Of a stretch of 64,000 nt of DNA, positions 52,885 to 61,826 are shown piece after piece. The DNA comes from Pyxidicoccus parkwaysis (GTDB taxonomy: Bacteria; Myxococcota; Myxococcia; Myxococcales; Myxococcaceae). Numbering within the stretch: position 1 is the stretch's first letter; every line of letters starts with the position of its first letter. Both the position numbers and the translations under genes were made by a program. The notes below the pieces were generated by a model that was given only the letters and a program-made list of their open reading frames with translations, made no database searches and had not been told where the DNA came from. Location: positions 8,484,001-8,548,000 of the forward strand of contig NZ_CP071090.1 of NCBI RefSeq assembly GCF_017301735.1. Reading direction: 5' to 3'.

Positions 52885-53709
52885 TCAAGGCAGCGGCTCA
52901 CCCGTGCCATTCATGAGCGCGGGAGACAGCTCGGGGCCTTCCGGCACGGGGCGCTGTGCGACGCGAGGTACGCGCCCGAAGGAATAGCGTTCCTCTGCGT
53001 GCGCGCCGAAGGACGCTCCCTCCGCATGCGCTACCAGTATCAAGTCCTCTACCGGTGGCGCTCCCGTTCCGAAGGCGAAGACGTACGCCACGCTGCGGAC
53101 ATCGCCTCCGGGCCCCTCGGGCACGATGAAGTCCGTGGGCCCTTCGAGGAGTGCTGCGTCTCGTGGCAGAGAGATGCGCACGGACACCGGAGCGCCGAAG
53201 CCCATCCGCCGCTCCACCTCCGCGACGAGCCGCACGCGGCCGGCCGAGGACTCCACCACCGTCCAGCCCACTCGCATCGGCGCGGGGATGCGGACGGTGA
53301 GCCCGGACAGCGACGCGTCGCGAGCATGAGCCTCAACGTGGTCCTCCGCCAAGCCTGCATCCGTCGGCATCACAGCGATTGAAACCTTGCCCTTCCACGC
53401 CGTGGCATGCCTGGGCTTCGTCGCGGAGAGCGCTGCTCCCTTCTCGCTTCGAGCGGAAGCAGACGCATCCGGCACGAAGCCCGCCGCGAGTGCGGGAGCA
53501 TCCCGTCGAGACGAACCGAGGTCATCTCGCGCCTCCGCGTCCATGCGCGTCCGAGCCTTGTCCCTCTGGGAGAACGGAGGCGGCGGTTCCGGCCGTTTGC
53601 GCGTCTTGCCCCGTACGCGGTCCAGGCCGGAGGCCACTCCCGTGGACAGTGCTCCCGCGAGTGCGAGGGCCAGCACCACACCCGCGATTCTCCGTCGCGT
53701 CAGGAGCAC
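52885..53709 (-). CDS. Hypothetical exported or membrane-anchored protein
   Basis: A protein of 274 residues. The GTG at 53709 follows GGAGG by 7 bases and begins a signal or anchor (LLTRRRIAGVVLALALAGAL). A Pro/Arg/Ala-rich linker spans to about residue 110, then a domain of alternating strands with conserved-looking pieces (GLTVRIPAPMRVGWTVVES, GAPVSVRISLPRDAALLEG, GDVRSVAYVFAFGTG). I do not recognise the family. It is preceded by the 57-bp repeats and probably shares a transcript with the zincin gene upstream. Confidence 0.7.
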   Translation of the reverse strand: MLLTRRRIAGVVLALALAGALSTGVASGLDRVRGKTRKRPEPPPPFSQRDKARTRMDAEARDDLGSSRRDAPALAAGFVPDASASARSEKGAALSATKPRHATAWKGKVSIAVMPTDAGLAEDHVEAHARDASLSGLTVRIPAPMRVGWTVVESSAGRVRLVAEVERRMGFGAPVSVRISLPRDAALLEGPTDFIVPEGPGGDVRSVAYVFAFGTGAPPVEDLILVAHAEGASFGAHAEERYSFGRVPRVAQRPVPEGPELSPALMNGTGEPLP

Positions 53710-53755
53710 GCTGACGCCTCCGTGCCCAAACACACCCGCAGCGCCGACACGGGCT

Positions 53756-53951
53756 TCATCACGCTCACCGGACGCTCACCGGCGACATCCACAGCGCACG
53801 AAGGCACAGGACTCATCACGCTCACCGGATGCTCACCGGCGACATCGACAGCGCATGAAGGCACAGGACTCATCACGCTCACCGGACGCTCACTGGCGAC
53901 ACCCACAGCGCACGAGGACACAGGATTCACCATGCTCACCGGACGCTCACC
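53756..53951. repeat. Minisatellite of 57-bp units
   Basis: Units aligned on TCATCACGCTCACCGGA begin at 53756, 53813, 53870 and 53927 (the last partial and diverged), exactly 57 bp apart. They fill the gap between the zincin gene and the next gene and run into the zincin stop codon. Short open frames through the repeats (19-residue units) look incidental. Confidence 0.85.
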
Positions 53952-55584
53952 GACACAGCGGCGCATGGCTGGGATACGGGTACGCCACGGAAGGCTCAGT
54001 GGCCATATCCATCACCGAGCGCGAGAAGCCGCGACACATCATCGCGTCCAGGAAGTCCGCGAGGCACGGCGCGGACTCCCCCGTCTCCTCCGCGTCCACC
54101 ACATTCCCGCCCTCCATGCGCCAGCGGTGCCGCAGGTAGCCGCGAGCCCACGGCGAGGCATTCATCGCGGGCGCGGCGAGCGCCTCGTACAACGACTGTC
54201 GCGACGACGTGCCCCGGCCAAGTCGATAGAGAATGGCAGCCACCTCGTTCTCATCGATGCGCTGGAACAGCCCATCCTCGGCCTTCGGTCGCGTCCACGA
54301 GCCCCATGCAGGCACGCGCATCGCCAGGTCCACCCAGAACATCGTCCCGTCCTGCCGGTCGTAGTAGCGCGAGCTGTTGCGCGCGTCCGAGCTGAACCAC
54401 GTGGCCCAGCCCTCGCTCCACGCCTGCCCTGGGAAGGTGGGCACGCCGATGAAGTGCGGGCCGCCCTCCTCCGGGCTGGTGCCATGGCTCGCCATCACCC
54501 AGTGCCCCAGTTCGTGCAGCACCATGGCCTCGGACCACCAGGCCGCGTCCCCGTCGCCGGGCAGCCATACCTGTGCCGCCCACTTGCGCCCCGCCGCCGT
54601 CACCGTCCGGGACGCGAAGCACGCACCACAGGACCACGTGGTGCCGAAGCCGAGCCACGCCACCACCGGCAGTCCCGCGCTTCCGTAGCGCTCCCGTGCG
54701 CGAAGCCACGCCACGCGCAGCGAGTCGAACACGGCCGCGGCCCCCGAGCCCTCCGACTCGGCGATGCTGAACACCGGCCGCTCCATCAGCGCCTGCGTGG
54801 AGCGCGACCAACTCCAGATGCGCGCCGCTGCGCCCGGAACAGTGGACACACTCTGCTCACCGGACAGCGCCGGGTCCGCCACCGCGTAGTCCACCGTGAC
54901 AGGACTCCCCCGCCCGGCCGCATAGACGACGACGCGGTCCCGTGACTGCACTCCATCCGGCACGCGCACGGTGAACTGCCCGTCGGAGTCCGTCACCTCC
55001 AGGTCCACCAGCGTGTCGCCCCGATAGGACGCGATGAGGAAGCCGCCCGCCGGCATCCACTCCGCCTCAGGCGTCCAGTCACGGAATGAGGCATCGGGCC
55101 GGCGACGCGCGTAGCGCACGGTGCCGCTCAGCGTATTCCCCGGCGCCCCGCACCAACCCCGGCCCCCCGCGTCCACGCAGCCCGCGGTGCACTCACGCGA
55201 GCGCCAACGTCCCTCCACGCACGCCTCCAGCCCTCCAGCCTCCGAGCAGCGCGTGACACCATCCACACACGCCACGCCCTCCGCGCAGCGCGCCCCGGCC
55301 CCCTCCACCACGCACGCCTCCCCCGCCTCGCAGTCCTCGCGCAGGAGCACGCCGAGCAGGCACCGCTCCACCACGCGGGTGCCCAGACACCTTCCGCCTT
55401 CGGGGAGTGAGGCGCAGTCGGTGGCGGCGCGCATCGCTTCCTCGGGTGAATCGGTGCACGCCTGTTCGAGACATGCGGCGTCATCCGCCGCGCACGATGC
55501 CTCGCACGGCTCACCGTCCCGCCCCGGCCCACAGGCCAGCACGAGCAGCACGAGGACCCAGGTCGCCCGCCAATCGAAACGCAA
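53947..55584 (-). CDS. Cysteine-rich lipoprotein with zincin metalloprotease motif
   Basis: A lipoprotein of 545 residues (lipobox VLAC) starting at TTG with TGGAGG upstream. Residues about 20-150 hold some twenty cysteines in short repeats (CEASCAADDAACLEQAC, CVDGVTRCSEAGGLEAC), probably a disulfide-rich module. A carboxypeptidase-regulatory-like beta domain follows (NTLSGTVRYARR through GQFTVRVPDG). The C-terminal half has the metalloprotease motif VLHELGHWVMASHG (HELGH) and a downstream WSEGWATWFSS glutamate, typical of gluzincin-like peptidases. It is probably a surface or secreted protease; the substrate is unknown. Confidence 0.82.
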   Translation of the reverse strand: MRFDWRATWVLVLLVLACGPGRDGEPCEASCAADDAACLEQACTDSPEEAMRAATDCASLPEGGRCLGTRVVERCLLGVLLREDCEAGEACVVEGAGARCAEGVACVDGVTRCSEAGGLEACVEGRWRSRECTAGCVDAGGRGWCGAPGNTLSGTVRYARRRPDASFRDWTPEAEWMPAGGFLIASYRGDTLVDLEVTDSDGQFTVRVPDGVQSRDRVVVYAAGRGSPVTVDYAVADPALSGEQSVSTVPGAAARIWSWSRSTQALMERPVFSIAESEGSGAAAVFDSLRVAWLRARERYGSAGLPVVAWLGFGTTWSCGACFASRTVTAAGRKWAAQVWLPGDGDAAWWSEAMVLHELGHWVMASHGTSPEEGGPHFIGVPTFPGQAWSEGWATWFSSDARNSSRYYDRQDGTMFWVDLAMRVPAWGSWTRPKAEDGLFQRIDENEVAAILYRLGRGTSSRQSLYEALAAPAMNASPWARGYLRHRWRMEGGNVVDAEETGESAPCLADFLDAMMCRGFSRSVMDMATEPSVAYPYPSHAPLCR

Positions 55585-55895
55585 CGCCGAGGAACCTCCA
55601 GGCCCGCCGCTCCCGCGTCAGGGCTCGCGCAGGACAGCACGCGTCTCGCGCCGTCAGGCAGGAGCGAGGGGCCCATGGGTTCCCTGCCTGCTCGCCGGTA
55701 GCGGCCTTCGATGTCCTCCATCCGACATGCGTCGAGTGGATGACGGCTGCCCGCCTGCCCCTGGCGACACACGTTCGCGACGCAACGCCCACGCGCGGCG
55801 TCTTTGTCCGGCAGCGGGAAGCCCGCCGCTCCGTGAGTTCGCGCACTTGTCGGGTGTTGTTACAGTCACGCGCCGATTCCCGAGCAGGACTCCCA

Positions 55896-56780
55896 ATGAC
55901 CCGGAATGACACACATGCCACGCGGGTGGACCCGCGGCTGGACTACCCGAGCCTGGGCGTCCACGCGCTGTGGGCCGCGTGGCTGGTGACGACCGTGGTG
56001 CTCTGGAGCGGCCTGCCCGTGCCCGCGCGCGTGGGGGCCATGGTGCTCGGCTGGGCGGTGATGTTCTGGAATTACGCCGTACTGCACAATCACATGCATG
56101 TGCCCATCGCGAAGGCCCGGGCGCTCAAATGGATTGTGTCGCGCACGCTGGGACTGGCGTGTGGCTTCGCGTATCGCGGCTACTACCTCCACCACTTCAA
56201 TCATCACCGGTACAACGACGGCGACGGCGACTGGGGACGGAGCCGCCAGGGAGAGGGCGCGCTGCGCTACTGCGTGCGCTGGGCTCTCACGCCGTGGCTC
56301 TGGCCATTCGACACGGTGGCGAAGGTGTGGGGCGCGTGCAAGACGCGCGGGCAGAAGGTGGAGCTGGTCATCGACTTCGTGGTGGTGGACGGCACGCTGC
56401 TGGCGCTGACGCTGTGGCAACCGTCACTGGGCCTGTCGCTGCTGGGGACGCTCATCGTCACGCAGGCGTGCATCCACTACCTCAACCTCGCGGCGCACCT
56501 GGGCTCGGACGCGAGGGAGCGCACGCGGCTGGCGGTGACGTCCACGTCGAGCTTCTACAACCGCTGGTTCTTCAATGCGGGCTATCACCAGGCGCACCAC
56601 CTGAAGCCGCAGACGCCCTGGCGCGCGCTGCCCGAGCTGACGGAGGGACTGGAGCAGCAGGGACAGCTTCCCCAGGAGCTGAAGTCAGACGTGTCGCCCA
56701 TCAGCCCCGTGTGGGCCGCGCAGGTCGTCAGCCGCGTGGGCTCCGCCGCGCCGGAAGTCACGCCCGGAGCGAGCACGTAG
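55896..56780 (+). CDS. Fatty-acid desaturase/hydroxylase-family membrane protein
   Basis: An integral membrane di-iron enzyme of 294 residues. The three histidine boxes are present: HNHMH after the second membrane pair, HHFNHH, and HQAHH near the C-terminus, with hydrophobic spans between. The ATG at 55896 was chosen because the frame from 55407 lacks protein character and AGCAGGA lies before 55896. It probably inserts a double bond or hydroxyl in an acyl chain or related lipid. It is convergent with the hemerythrin gene. Confidence 0.87.
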   Translation: MTRNDTHATRVDPRLDYPSLGVHALWAAWLVTTVVLWSGLPVPARVGAMVLGWAVMFWNYAVLHNHMHVPIAKARALKWIVSRTLGLACGFAYRGYYLHHFNHHRYNDGDGDWGRSRQGEGALRYCVRWALTPWLWPFDTVAKVWGACKTRGQKVELVIDFVVVDGTLLALTLWQPSLGLSLLGTLIVTQACIHYLNLAAHLGSDARERTRLAVTSTSSFYNRWFFNAGYHQAHHLKPQTPWRALPELTEGLEQQGQLPQELKSDVSPISPVWAAQVVSRVGSAAPEVTPGAST

Positions 56781-56872
56781 GCCGCCACGCGCTGGCCGTA
56801 GCCCTCCAACGCGAACCCAATCAGGGAGTGCTCCGCACTCGCGTGTCCCGCCCCGCAAGCGGCGCGCCCGGC

Positions 56873-57355
56873 CTACGGAGCCACGCTCGCGGTGAACGCG
56901 GCGAGCAGCTCGCGGCGCTCCGTCTCATCCGTCACGCTGTCGAGCGCCGGAAAGAAGTGCGTCTCCTCCCGCAGCTCGTGGTGGTGCGAGAGGTGCTTGA
57001 ACGTGGTCTCCGCGTCCAGCAGCCGCAGCACGGCGCGCTTGAAGTCCGGAGCCTTCGAGTCCAGCGCACGCAGCGCCGCACGGAAGCGCGCGAGGAACTC
57101 CAGCAGCCGCTGATGCTCACCCGTGAAGAGCTCCGGCGACGCGCCCCGGATGCGGCCGGCCCGCGCGAAGACGGGCAGCAGCAGCGCCTCCTCCGCCTCC
57201 AGGTGCCGGCGCAGCGCGGCCTCGTACGCGTCCAGCCGCTCCGCCGCCAGCGCCACATCGAGGTCCAGCAGTGCGTCCTGGTGTTGGAGGAACTGCTCCT
57301 CCAACTCCCGGTGGAGGGCGGCCAGGCTGGCGAAGTCGGCGAACGGCACGCTCAT
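56873..57355 (-). CDS. Hemerythrin-like (HHE) protein
   Basis: A soluble helical protein of 160 residues with histidine/glutamate ligands of a di-iron hemerythrin-like bundle: LHRELEEQFLQHQD, RHLEAEEALLLP, GEHQRLLEF and FKHLSHHHELREETHFFP. The ATG at 57355 was preferred; the frame to 57478 adds 41 unlikely residues. It is divergent from the nitric oxide reductase gene across 271 bp, and HHE proteins often accompany nitrosative-stress genes, so a role in NO handling or iron-centre repair is inferred. Confidence 0.88.
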   Translation of the reverse strand: MSVPFADFASLAALHRELEEQFLQHQDALLDLDVALAAERLDAYEAALRRHLEAEEALLLPVFARAGRIRGASPELFTGEHQRLLEFLARFRAALRALDSKAPDFKRAVLRLLDAETTFKHLSHHHELREETHFFPALDSVTDETERRELLAAFTASVAP

Positions 57356-57562
57356 GCGTGAAACCTCGCCTGTGGCCCGCGGTGACGCAATCCCGGAGGG
57401 CCCCGGGCCGCGGCAAGCCCACACGGCGTGCATGGTTCCCACTCCGCCAGGCCCGCTCCAGCAACCTGAAACAAGCACTCACGATGCATGTTTTGCGCGC
57501 CCCCACCCCTCCCGCGCACGGGCTGCGGCCCCATGCAGCCCCTCCCGAGGAAAACCCGCGTG

Positions 57563-57578
57563 GAACACCGCTTGCTCT
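57563..57578 (+). promoter_or_regulatory. Sigma-54-like promoter upstream of norB
   Basis: TGGAACACCGCTTGCT has GG-N10-GC spacing, TGG-AC in the -24 box and a full TTGCT in the -12 box. It lies about 50 bases before the norB start. In several bacteria NO reductase genes are turned on by the sigma-54 activator NorR. Confidence 0.6.
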
Positions 57579-57626
57579 ACCGGTGGCCGGAAGCCCCACC
57601 GCAACACCCCTTCCGGAGTCGCCGTC

Positions 57627-59930
57627 ATGAAACACAAGAAGCTCTGGGCGCTATTGGGCGCCGTCTTCTTCGCTTCGTTCTTCATCCTCGGACGGGAGGG
57701 CGTGCACATCTCCCGGACGCTGCCGCCCATCCCCGCGCGGGTGGTGACGCCGGACGGCACCCTGCTCTTCGAGGGAGCGGCCATCCAGCGCGGCCAGAAT
57801 GTGTGGCAGTCACTCGGTGGCCAGCAGGTGGGTTCCATCTGGGGACACGGCGCCTACGTGGCACCGGACTGGAGCGCGGACTGGCTCCACCGTGAGAGCG
57901 TCTTCCTCCTCGACACGTGGGCTCGCGCGGAGGGCAGCACCAACTACGACGCCGCTCCCGCCGAGCGGCAGGCCGCCCTGCGCACGCGCCTCCAGGGCGC
58001 CATGCGCACCAACACGTATGACGCCGCCACGGACACGGTGACGCTGGACGCGCTGCGCGCCGAGGCGTACCGCGCCAACGCCGCGCACTACACGGACGTC
58101 TTCTCGAAGGGACGGCAGGCCTACGCCATCCCCGAGGGCGCGCTGACGGACGCCGCGAAGCTGAAGGACCTCTCGACCTTCTTCTGGTGGACGAGTTGGG
58201 TGACGTCGACGAACCGTCCCGGCGAGGCGGTGAGCTACACGCAGAACTGGCCGCACGAGCCGCTGGTGGGCAACGTGCCCACGACGGGCGCGTACCTGTG
58301 GACGTACCTCTCGGTGGTGCTGCTGCTCGCGGCGGTGGGCGCGCTCGTCTGGTACGTGAGCCGCAAGCCCGAGGAGGCCGAGGAGCCGCCGCCCGCGAAG
58401 GACCCGTTCTCGGGGCTCGTCCTCACGCCGAGCCAGCGCGCCACGGGCAAGTACTTCCTCGTGGTGGTGGCGCTGATGCTGGTGCAGGTGGTGCTGGGCG
58501 GAGTCACCGCGCACTTCGGCGTGGAGGGCGAGGGCTTCTACGGCATTCCCCTGGCGAAGTACCTGCCCTATGCGGTGACGCGGAGCTGGCACACGCAGCT
58601 GGGCATCTTCTGGATTGCCACCGCGTGGCTGGCCACGGGCCTCTTCGTGGGCCCGGCGGTGAGCGGCGTGGAGCCGCGCTTCCAGCGCTTCGGCGTCAAC
58701 TTCCTCTTCGTGTGCCTCGTCATCATCGTCGCGGGCGCCATGGTGGGGCAGTGGGCCAGCGTGCAGCAGCGGCTGGGAGGTGACCTCTGGTTCTGGTTCG
58801 GCCACCAGGGCTACGAGTACGTGGACCTGGGCCGCTTCTGGCAGATCTTCCTCTTCGTGGGTCTCTTCGTGTGGCTGTTCCTCACGGCGCGCAGCATCTG
58901 GCCCGCGCTGAAGCGGCCGTCGGAGAGCCGGCCCCTCATCCTGCTGTTCGTCGTCTCGTCGGTGGCCATCGCCGCGTTCTACGGCGCGGGCCTCATGTAC
59001 GGGCAGAAGAGCCACCTGGGCATGGTGGAGTACTGGCGCTGGTGGGTGGTGCACCTGTGGGTGGAAGGCTTCTTCGAGGTGTTCGCCACGGTGGTGATGG
59101 CATTCCTCTTCACGCGGCTGGGCGTGCTGTCGCCGAAGGTGGCGACTCCGGCGGTGCTCTTCTCGACCATCATCTTCCTGGCGGGCGGCATCATCGGCAC
59201 GTTCCACCACCTGTACTTCTCGGGCACGCCGTCGTCGGCGCTGGGACTGGGCGCCACGTTCAGCGCGCTGGAAATCGTGCCGCTGGTGCTGGTGGGCCGC
59301 GAGGTGTGGAGCCACCTGCGCCTGTCGAGGGCCGGCGGATGGATGGAGCGCTACCGCTGGCCCATCCTCTTCTTCGTCGCAGTGGCCTTCTGGAACCTGG
59401 TGGGCGCGGGCGTGTTCGGCTTCCTCATCAACCCGCCGGTGGCGCTCTATTACATGCAGGGCCTCAACCTGACGCCCGTGCACGGCCACACCGCGCTCTT
59501 CGGCGTGTACGGCATGCTGGGAATCGCGCTGATGCTCTTCACGCTGCGCATGGCGCAGCCCGAGGCCCGGTGGCGCACGCGCACGCTGGCCTGGAGCTTC
59601 TGGTCGCTCAACGGCGGACTGGTGCTGATGGTCGTGCTGTCGATGCTGCCCATCGGCATCCTCCAGACGCAGGCCGCGATTGAGCGAGGCACGTGGTGGG
59701 CTCGCAGCGCGGAGTTCCTCCAGACGCCGTTGATGGGCACGCTGCGCTGGATGCGCGCGCCGGGGGACACCCTCTTCGCGCTCGGCGTCGTCTTCCTCGC
59801 GTGGTTCGTGGTGGGGCTGAAGATGGGCTGGTCGCTGCAGCCCGCCACCACGGCCCGGCCCGAGCCGCGCAACGAGGTTGAAGGCAGCCTGGGCATCGCC
59901 GCGCCCGCCCCCACCGCGCTGCGGCGCTGA
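57627..59930 (+). CDS. norB: Quinol-dependent nitric oxide reductase (qNOR)
   Basis: An inner-membrane haem-copper-family enzyme of 767 residues that reduces two NO to N2O with electrons from quinol. The length and the N-terminal extension fused to the catalytic subunit mark the single-chain quinol type. Visible features are the first helix and periplasmic domain (GQNVWQSLGGQQVGSIWGHG), about fourteen membrane spans, VTRSWHTQLGIFWIATAW, VHLWVEGFFEVFATV and the haem/iron histidines in GTFHHLYFSG and LTPVHGHTALFG. CGGAG precedes the ATG at 57627; the frame from 57123 is not protein-like. It probably serves NO detoxification together with the divergent hemerythrin. Confidence 0.93.
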   Translation: MKHKKLWALLGAVFFASFFILGREGVHISRTLPPIPARVVTPDGTLLFEGAAIQRGQNVWQSLGGQQVGSIWGHGAYVAPDWSADWLHRESVFLLDTWARAEGSTNYDAAPAERQAALRTRLQGAMRTNTYDAATDTVTLDALRAEAYRANAAHYTDVFSKGRQAYAIPEGALTDAAKLKDLSTFFWWTSWVTSTNRPGEAVSYTQNWPHEPLVGNVPTTGAYLWTYLSVVLLLAAVGALVWYVSRKPEEAEEPPPAKDPFSGLVLTPSQRATGKYFLVVVALMLVQVVLGGVTAHFGVEGEGFYGIPLAKYLPYAVTRSWHTQLGIFWIATAWLATGLFVGPAVSGVEPRFQRFGVNFLFVCLVIIVAGAMVGQWASVQQRLGGDLWFWFGHQGYEYVDLGRFWQIFLFVGLFVWLFLTARSIWPALKRPSESRPLILLFVVSSVAIAAFYGAGLMYGQKSHLGMVEYWRWWVVHLWVEGFFEVFATVVMAFLFTRLGVLSPKVATPAVLFSTIIFLAGGIIGTFHHLYFSGTPSSALGLGATFSALEIVPLVLVGREVWSHLRLSRAGGWMERYRWPILFFVAVAFWNLVGAGVFGFLINPPVALYYMQGLNLTPVHGHTALFGVYGMLGIALMLFTLRMAQPEARWRTRTLAWSFWSLNGGLVLMVVLSMLPIGILQTQAAIERGTWWARSAEFLQTPLMGTLRWMRAPGDTLFALGVVFLAWFVVGLKMGWSLQPATTARPEPRNEVEGSLGIAAPAPTALRR

Positions 59931-59937
59931 GAGCGGC

Positions 59938-60741
59938 TCAGGACGGAGACGACGCCCGGCCCGAGGGAAGGACCCACGGGCCTGGCGCATCCGGCCACTC
60001 GGCGATGACCACCGAGAGGCCGAAGGTGTCGGCGATGAGGTCCGGACGCAGCACGCGGGCGGGCGGCCCCTCCTCCACGAGCCGTCCCCCGGATAGCAGC
60101 ACCAAGCGGTGCGCGTGACGTGCCGCGAGATTCAAATCGTGGAGCACGGCGAGCACCGCGCCGCCCTCACGAGCAAAGCGCCCCGCTGCTTCGAGGACGA
60201 GGTGCTGGTGAGCCAAATCGAGACTCGACGTGGGCTCATCGAGCAGGAGGTAGCGATGCCCCTGCTCCAGCGGCTCCGAAAGCTGGGCCAGCACGCGCGC
60301 GAGCTGCACCCGCTGCTTCTCTCCTCCCGACAGCGTGGGGTATGGCCGCGAGGCCAGATGCCGCGTGTCAGTGGCATCCAGCGCCGCGAGCGCCGCCTCC
60401 AGGTCCGCGCCTTCCGAGCCCCGTCCTGCATGCGGACTGCGCCCGAGGAGCGCCACCTCCAGGGCCGTGAAGCCGAAGCCCAGTGAGGACTCCTGCGGCA
60501 GTACCGCGAGCCTCCGAGCCCGCTCGCGAGCGGGCCAGCGGTCCAGGGGCAGTCCCTCCAACAGCACGTCTCCAGTCGCGAGGCGTAGCTCTCCCGCGAG
60601 TGCCGCCAGCAGCGTGGACTTGCCGGCGCCATTCGGCCCCACGACGGCCACCACCTCTCCGGGCTGGAGCGCCAAATCAACAGGGCCGAGCACCCGACCC
60701 CGGCCGCGCCAGACCTCCACGCCGCTCGCGGTGAGACTCAT
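59938..60741 (-). CDS. hmuV: Haem ABC transporter ATP-binding protein
   Basis: The ATPase of the haem importer, 267 residues. Walker A GPNGAGKST, signature LSGGEKQR, Walker B YLLLDEPTSSLD and the switch His in LHDLNLAAR are all present. It is the last gene of the minus-strand haem operon, and its ATG overlaps the permease stop (ATGA). Its stop is 7 bases from the convergent norB stop. Confidence 0.93.
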   Translation of the reverse strand: MSLTASGVEVWRGRGRVLGPVDLALQPGEVVAVVGPNGAGKSTLLAALAGELRLATGDVLLEGLPLDRWPARERARRLAVLPQESSLGFGFTALEVALLGRSPHAGRGSEGADLEAALAALDATDTRHLASRPYPTLSGGEKQRVQLARVLAQLSEPLEQGHRYLLLDEPTSSLDLAHQHLVLEAAGRFAREGGAVLAVLHDLNLAARHAHRLVLLSGGRLVEEGPPARVLRPDLIADTFGLSVVIAEWPDAPGPWVLPSGRASSPS

Positions 60742-61826
60742 GTGGCCCCCTTGCGTGCGAGCAGCCCGATGAAGACGGGCACGCCCAACACAGACGTCAG
60801 CGCGCCGACGGGAAGCTCCGCGGGAGCCGCCACCGTCCGGGCCAGCAGGTCCGCGGACACGAGCAACGCCGCGCCGAGCAGCGCGGACGCTCCCATCAGT
60901 CGGCGGTGGTCCGGCCCCAGCGCGAGCCGCAGCAGCGCCGGCACCAGCAGTCCCACGAAACCGATGATGCCCGTGGAGGCCACGGCTGCGCCCACGCCCA
61001 GGGCCGCGGAGAGGATGAGCCGGCGCTTGAGCCGCTCCACGTCCACGCCGAGATGCCGGGCCTCGCGCTCACCCAGCAGCAACAGGTTGAGGGAGCGGGC
61101 CTCGCGCAGGAGCAGCACCAGCGTCGCGCACAGCGGAGCAGCGGCGGCACCCACTACGTCCCAGGACGCACCGCCGAGACTGCCCCAGCTCCAGAAGGTG
61201 ATGGAGCGGAGCTGTGCATCCGTGGCCATCTGGGTGAGCAGACCGATGCCCGCGCTCGCGCCCGCGCTCACCGCCACGCCCGCGAGCAGCATGCGCGCCG
61301 TCTCCGTGCGGCCGCCGCCCCGACCGAGGTACTGCGCCAGCAACGTGGCACCCAGCGCGCCCGCGAAGGCCGCGCTCGGGACGGCCAGAAGGCGCAGCGT
61401 CCCCAGGTGCGTGCTCAGGGACACATCCAGGACGATGGCCACCACCGCGCCCAGGGCCGCGCCGCTGGAGGTGCCCAGCAGGCCTGGCTCCACCAGCGGA
61501 TTGCGGAACAACGCCTGGAGCGCGGCGCCGCACGTGGCCAGCACCGAGCCCACCAGCACGGCGAGCACCACCCGAGGCAACCGGATGGACAGCAGCACCG
61601 CCTGCTGCGCGGGCGTGAGCCGGCTTCCGGCCTCCAGGCCCAAGGCATCGAGGACACCGCCCAGCAGCGCGAGAGGAGGCACGCGCACCGCGCCCACGGC
61701 CAGCGAGGCCAGCGCCATGCCGACGAGCAGGAGCGTCAGGAGCATCCACGGACGAGGCGCCGGTGGATGCACCTCGCTCCGCGAATGATGCGTCGCGGAG
61801 ACGGGGGCGATGCCCGAAGCGCTCAT
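60738..61826 (-). CDS. hmuU: Haem ABC transporter permease (FecCD type)
   Basis: An inner-membrane permease of 362 residues with about ten membrane segments, FecCD/BtuC family. Recognisable parts are RLPRVVLAVLVGSVLATCGAALQ, the LVEPGLLGTSSGAALGA motif, ITFWSWGSLGGASWD and the C-terminal GIIGFVGLLVPALLRLALGPDHR that contacts the ATPase. It overlaps the binding-protein gene and hmuV by 4 bases each. Assignment to haem rather than another iron or cobalamin complex rests on the hmuS and hmuY-like neighbours. Confidence 0.92.
   Translation of the reverse strand: MSASGIAPVSATHHSRSEVHPPAPRPWMLLTLLLVGMALASLAVGAVRVPPLALLGGVLDALGLEAGSRLTPAQQAVLLSIRLPRVVLAVLVGSVLATCGAALQALFRNPLVEPGLLGTSSGAALGAVVAIVLDVSLSTHLGTLRLLAVPSAAFAGALGATLLAQYLGRGGGRTETARMLLAGVAVSAGASAGIGLLTQMATDAQLRSITFWSWGSLGGASWDVVGAAAAPLCATLVLLLREARSLNLLLLGEREARHLGVDVERLKRRLILSAALGVGAAVASTGIIGFVGLLVPALLRLALGPDHRRLMGASALLGAALLVSADLLARTVAAPAELPVGALTSVLGVPVFIGLLARKGAT

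Noticed and set aside
53700..53966. Small open frames on both strands through the 57-bp repeats
   Set aside because: They exist only because the unit is a multiple of three and GC-rich; there is no ribosome site, and the frame overlaps the ends of two real genes.
53387..54945. Long plus-strand frames opposite the zincin and repeat region
   Set aside because: No ribosome site or domain features; the opposite strand has a lipobox, a HELGH motif and a clear protein.
57483..57492. GATGCATGTT as an NsrR half-site before norB
   Set aside because: Only one half matches and no second half is found at the right distance, so I did not annotate it.
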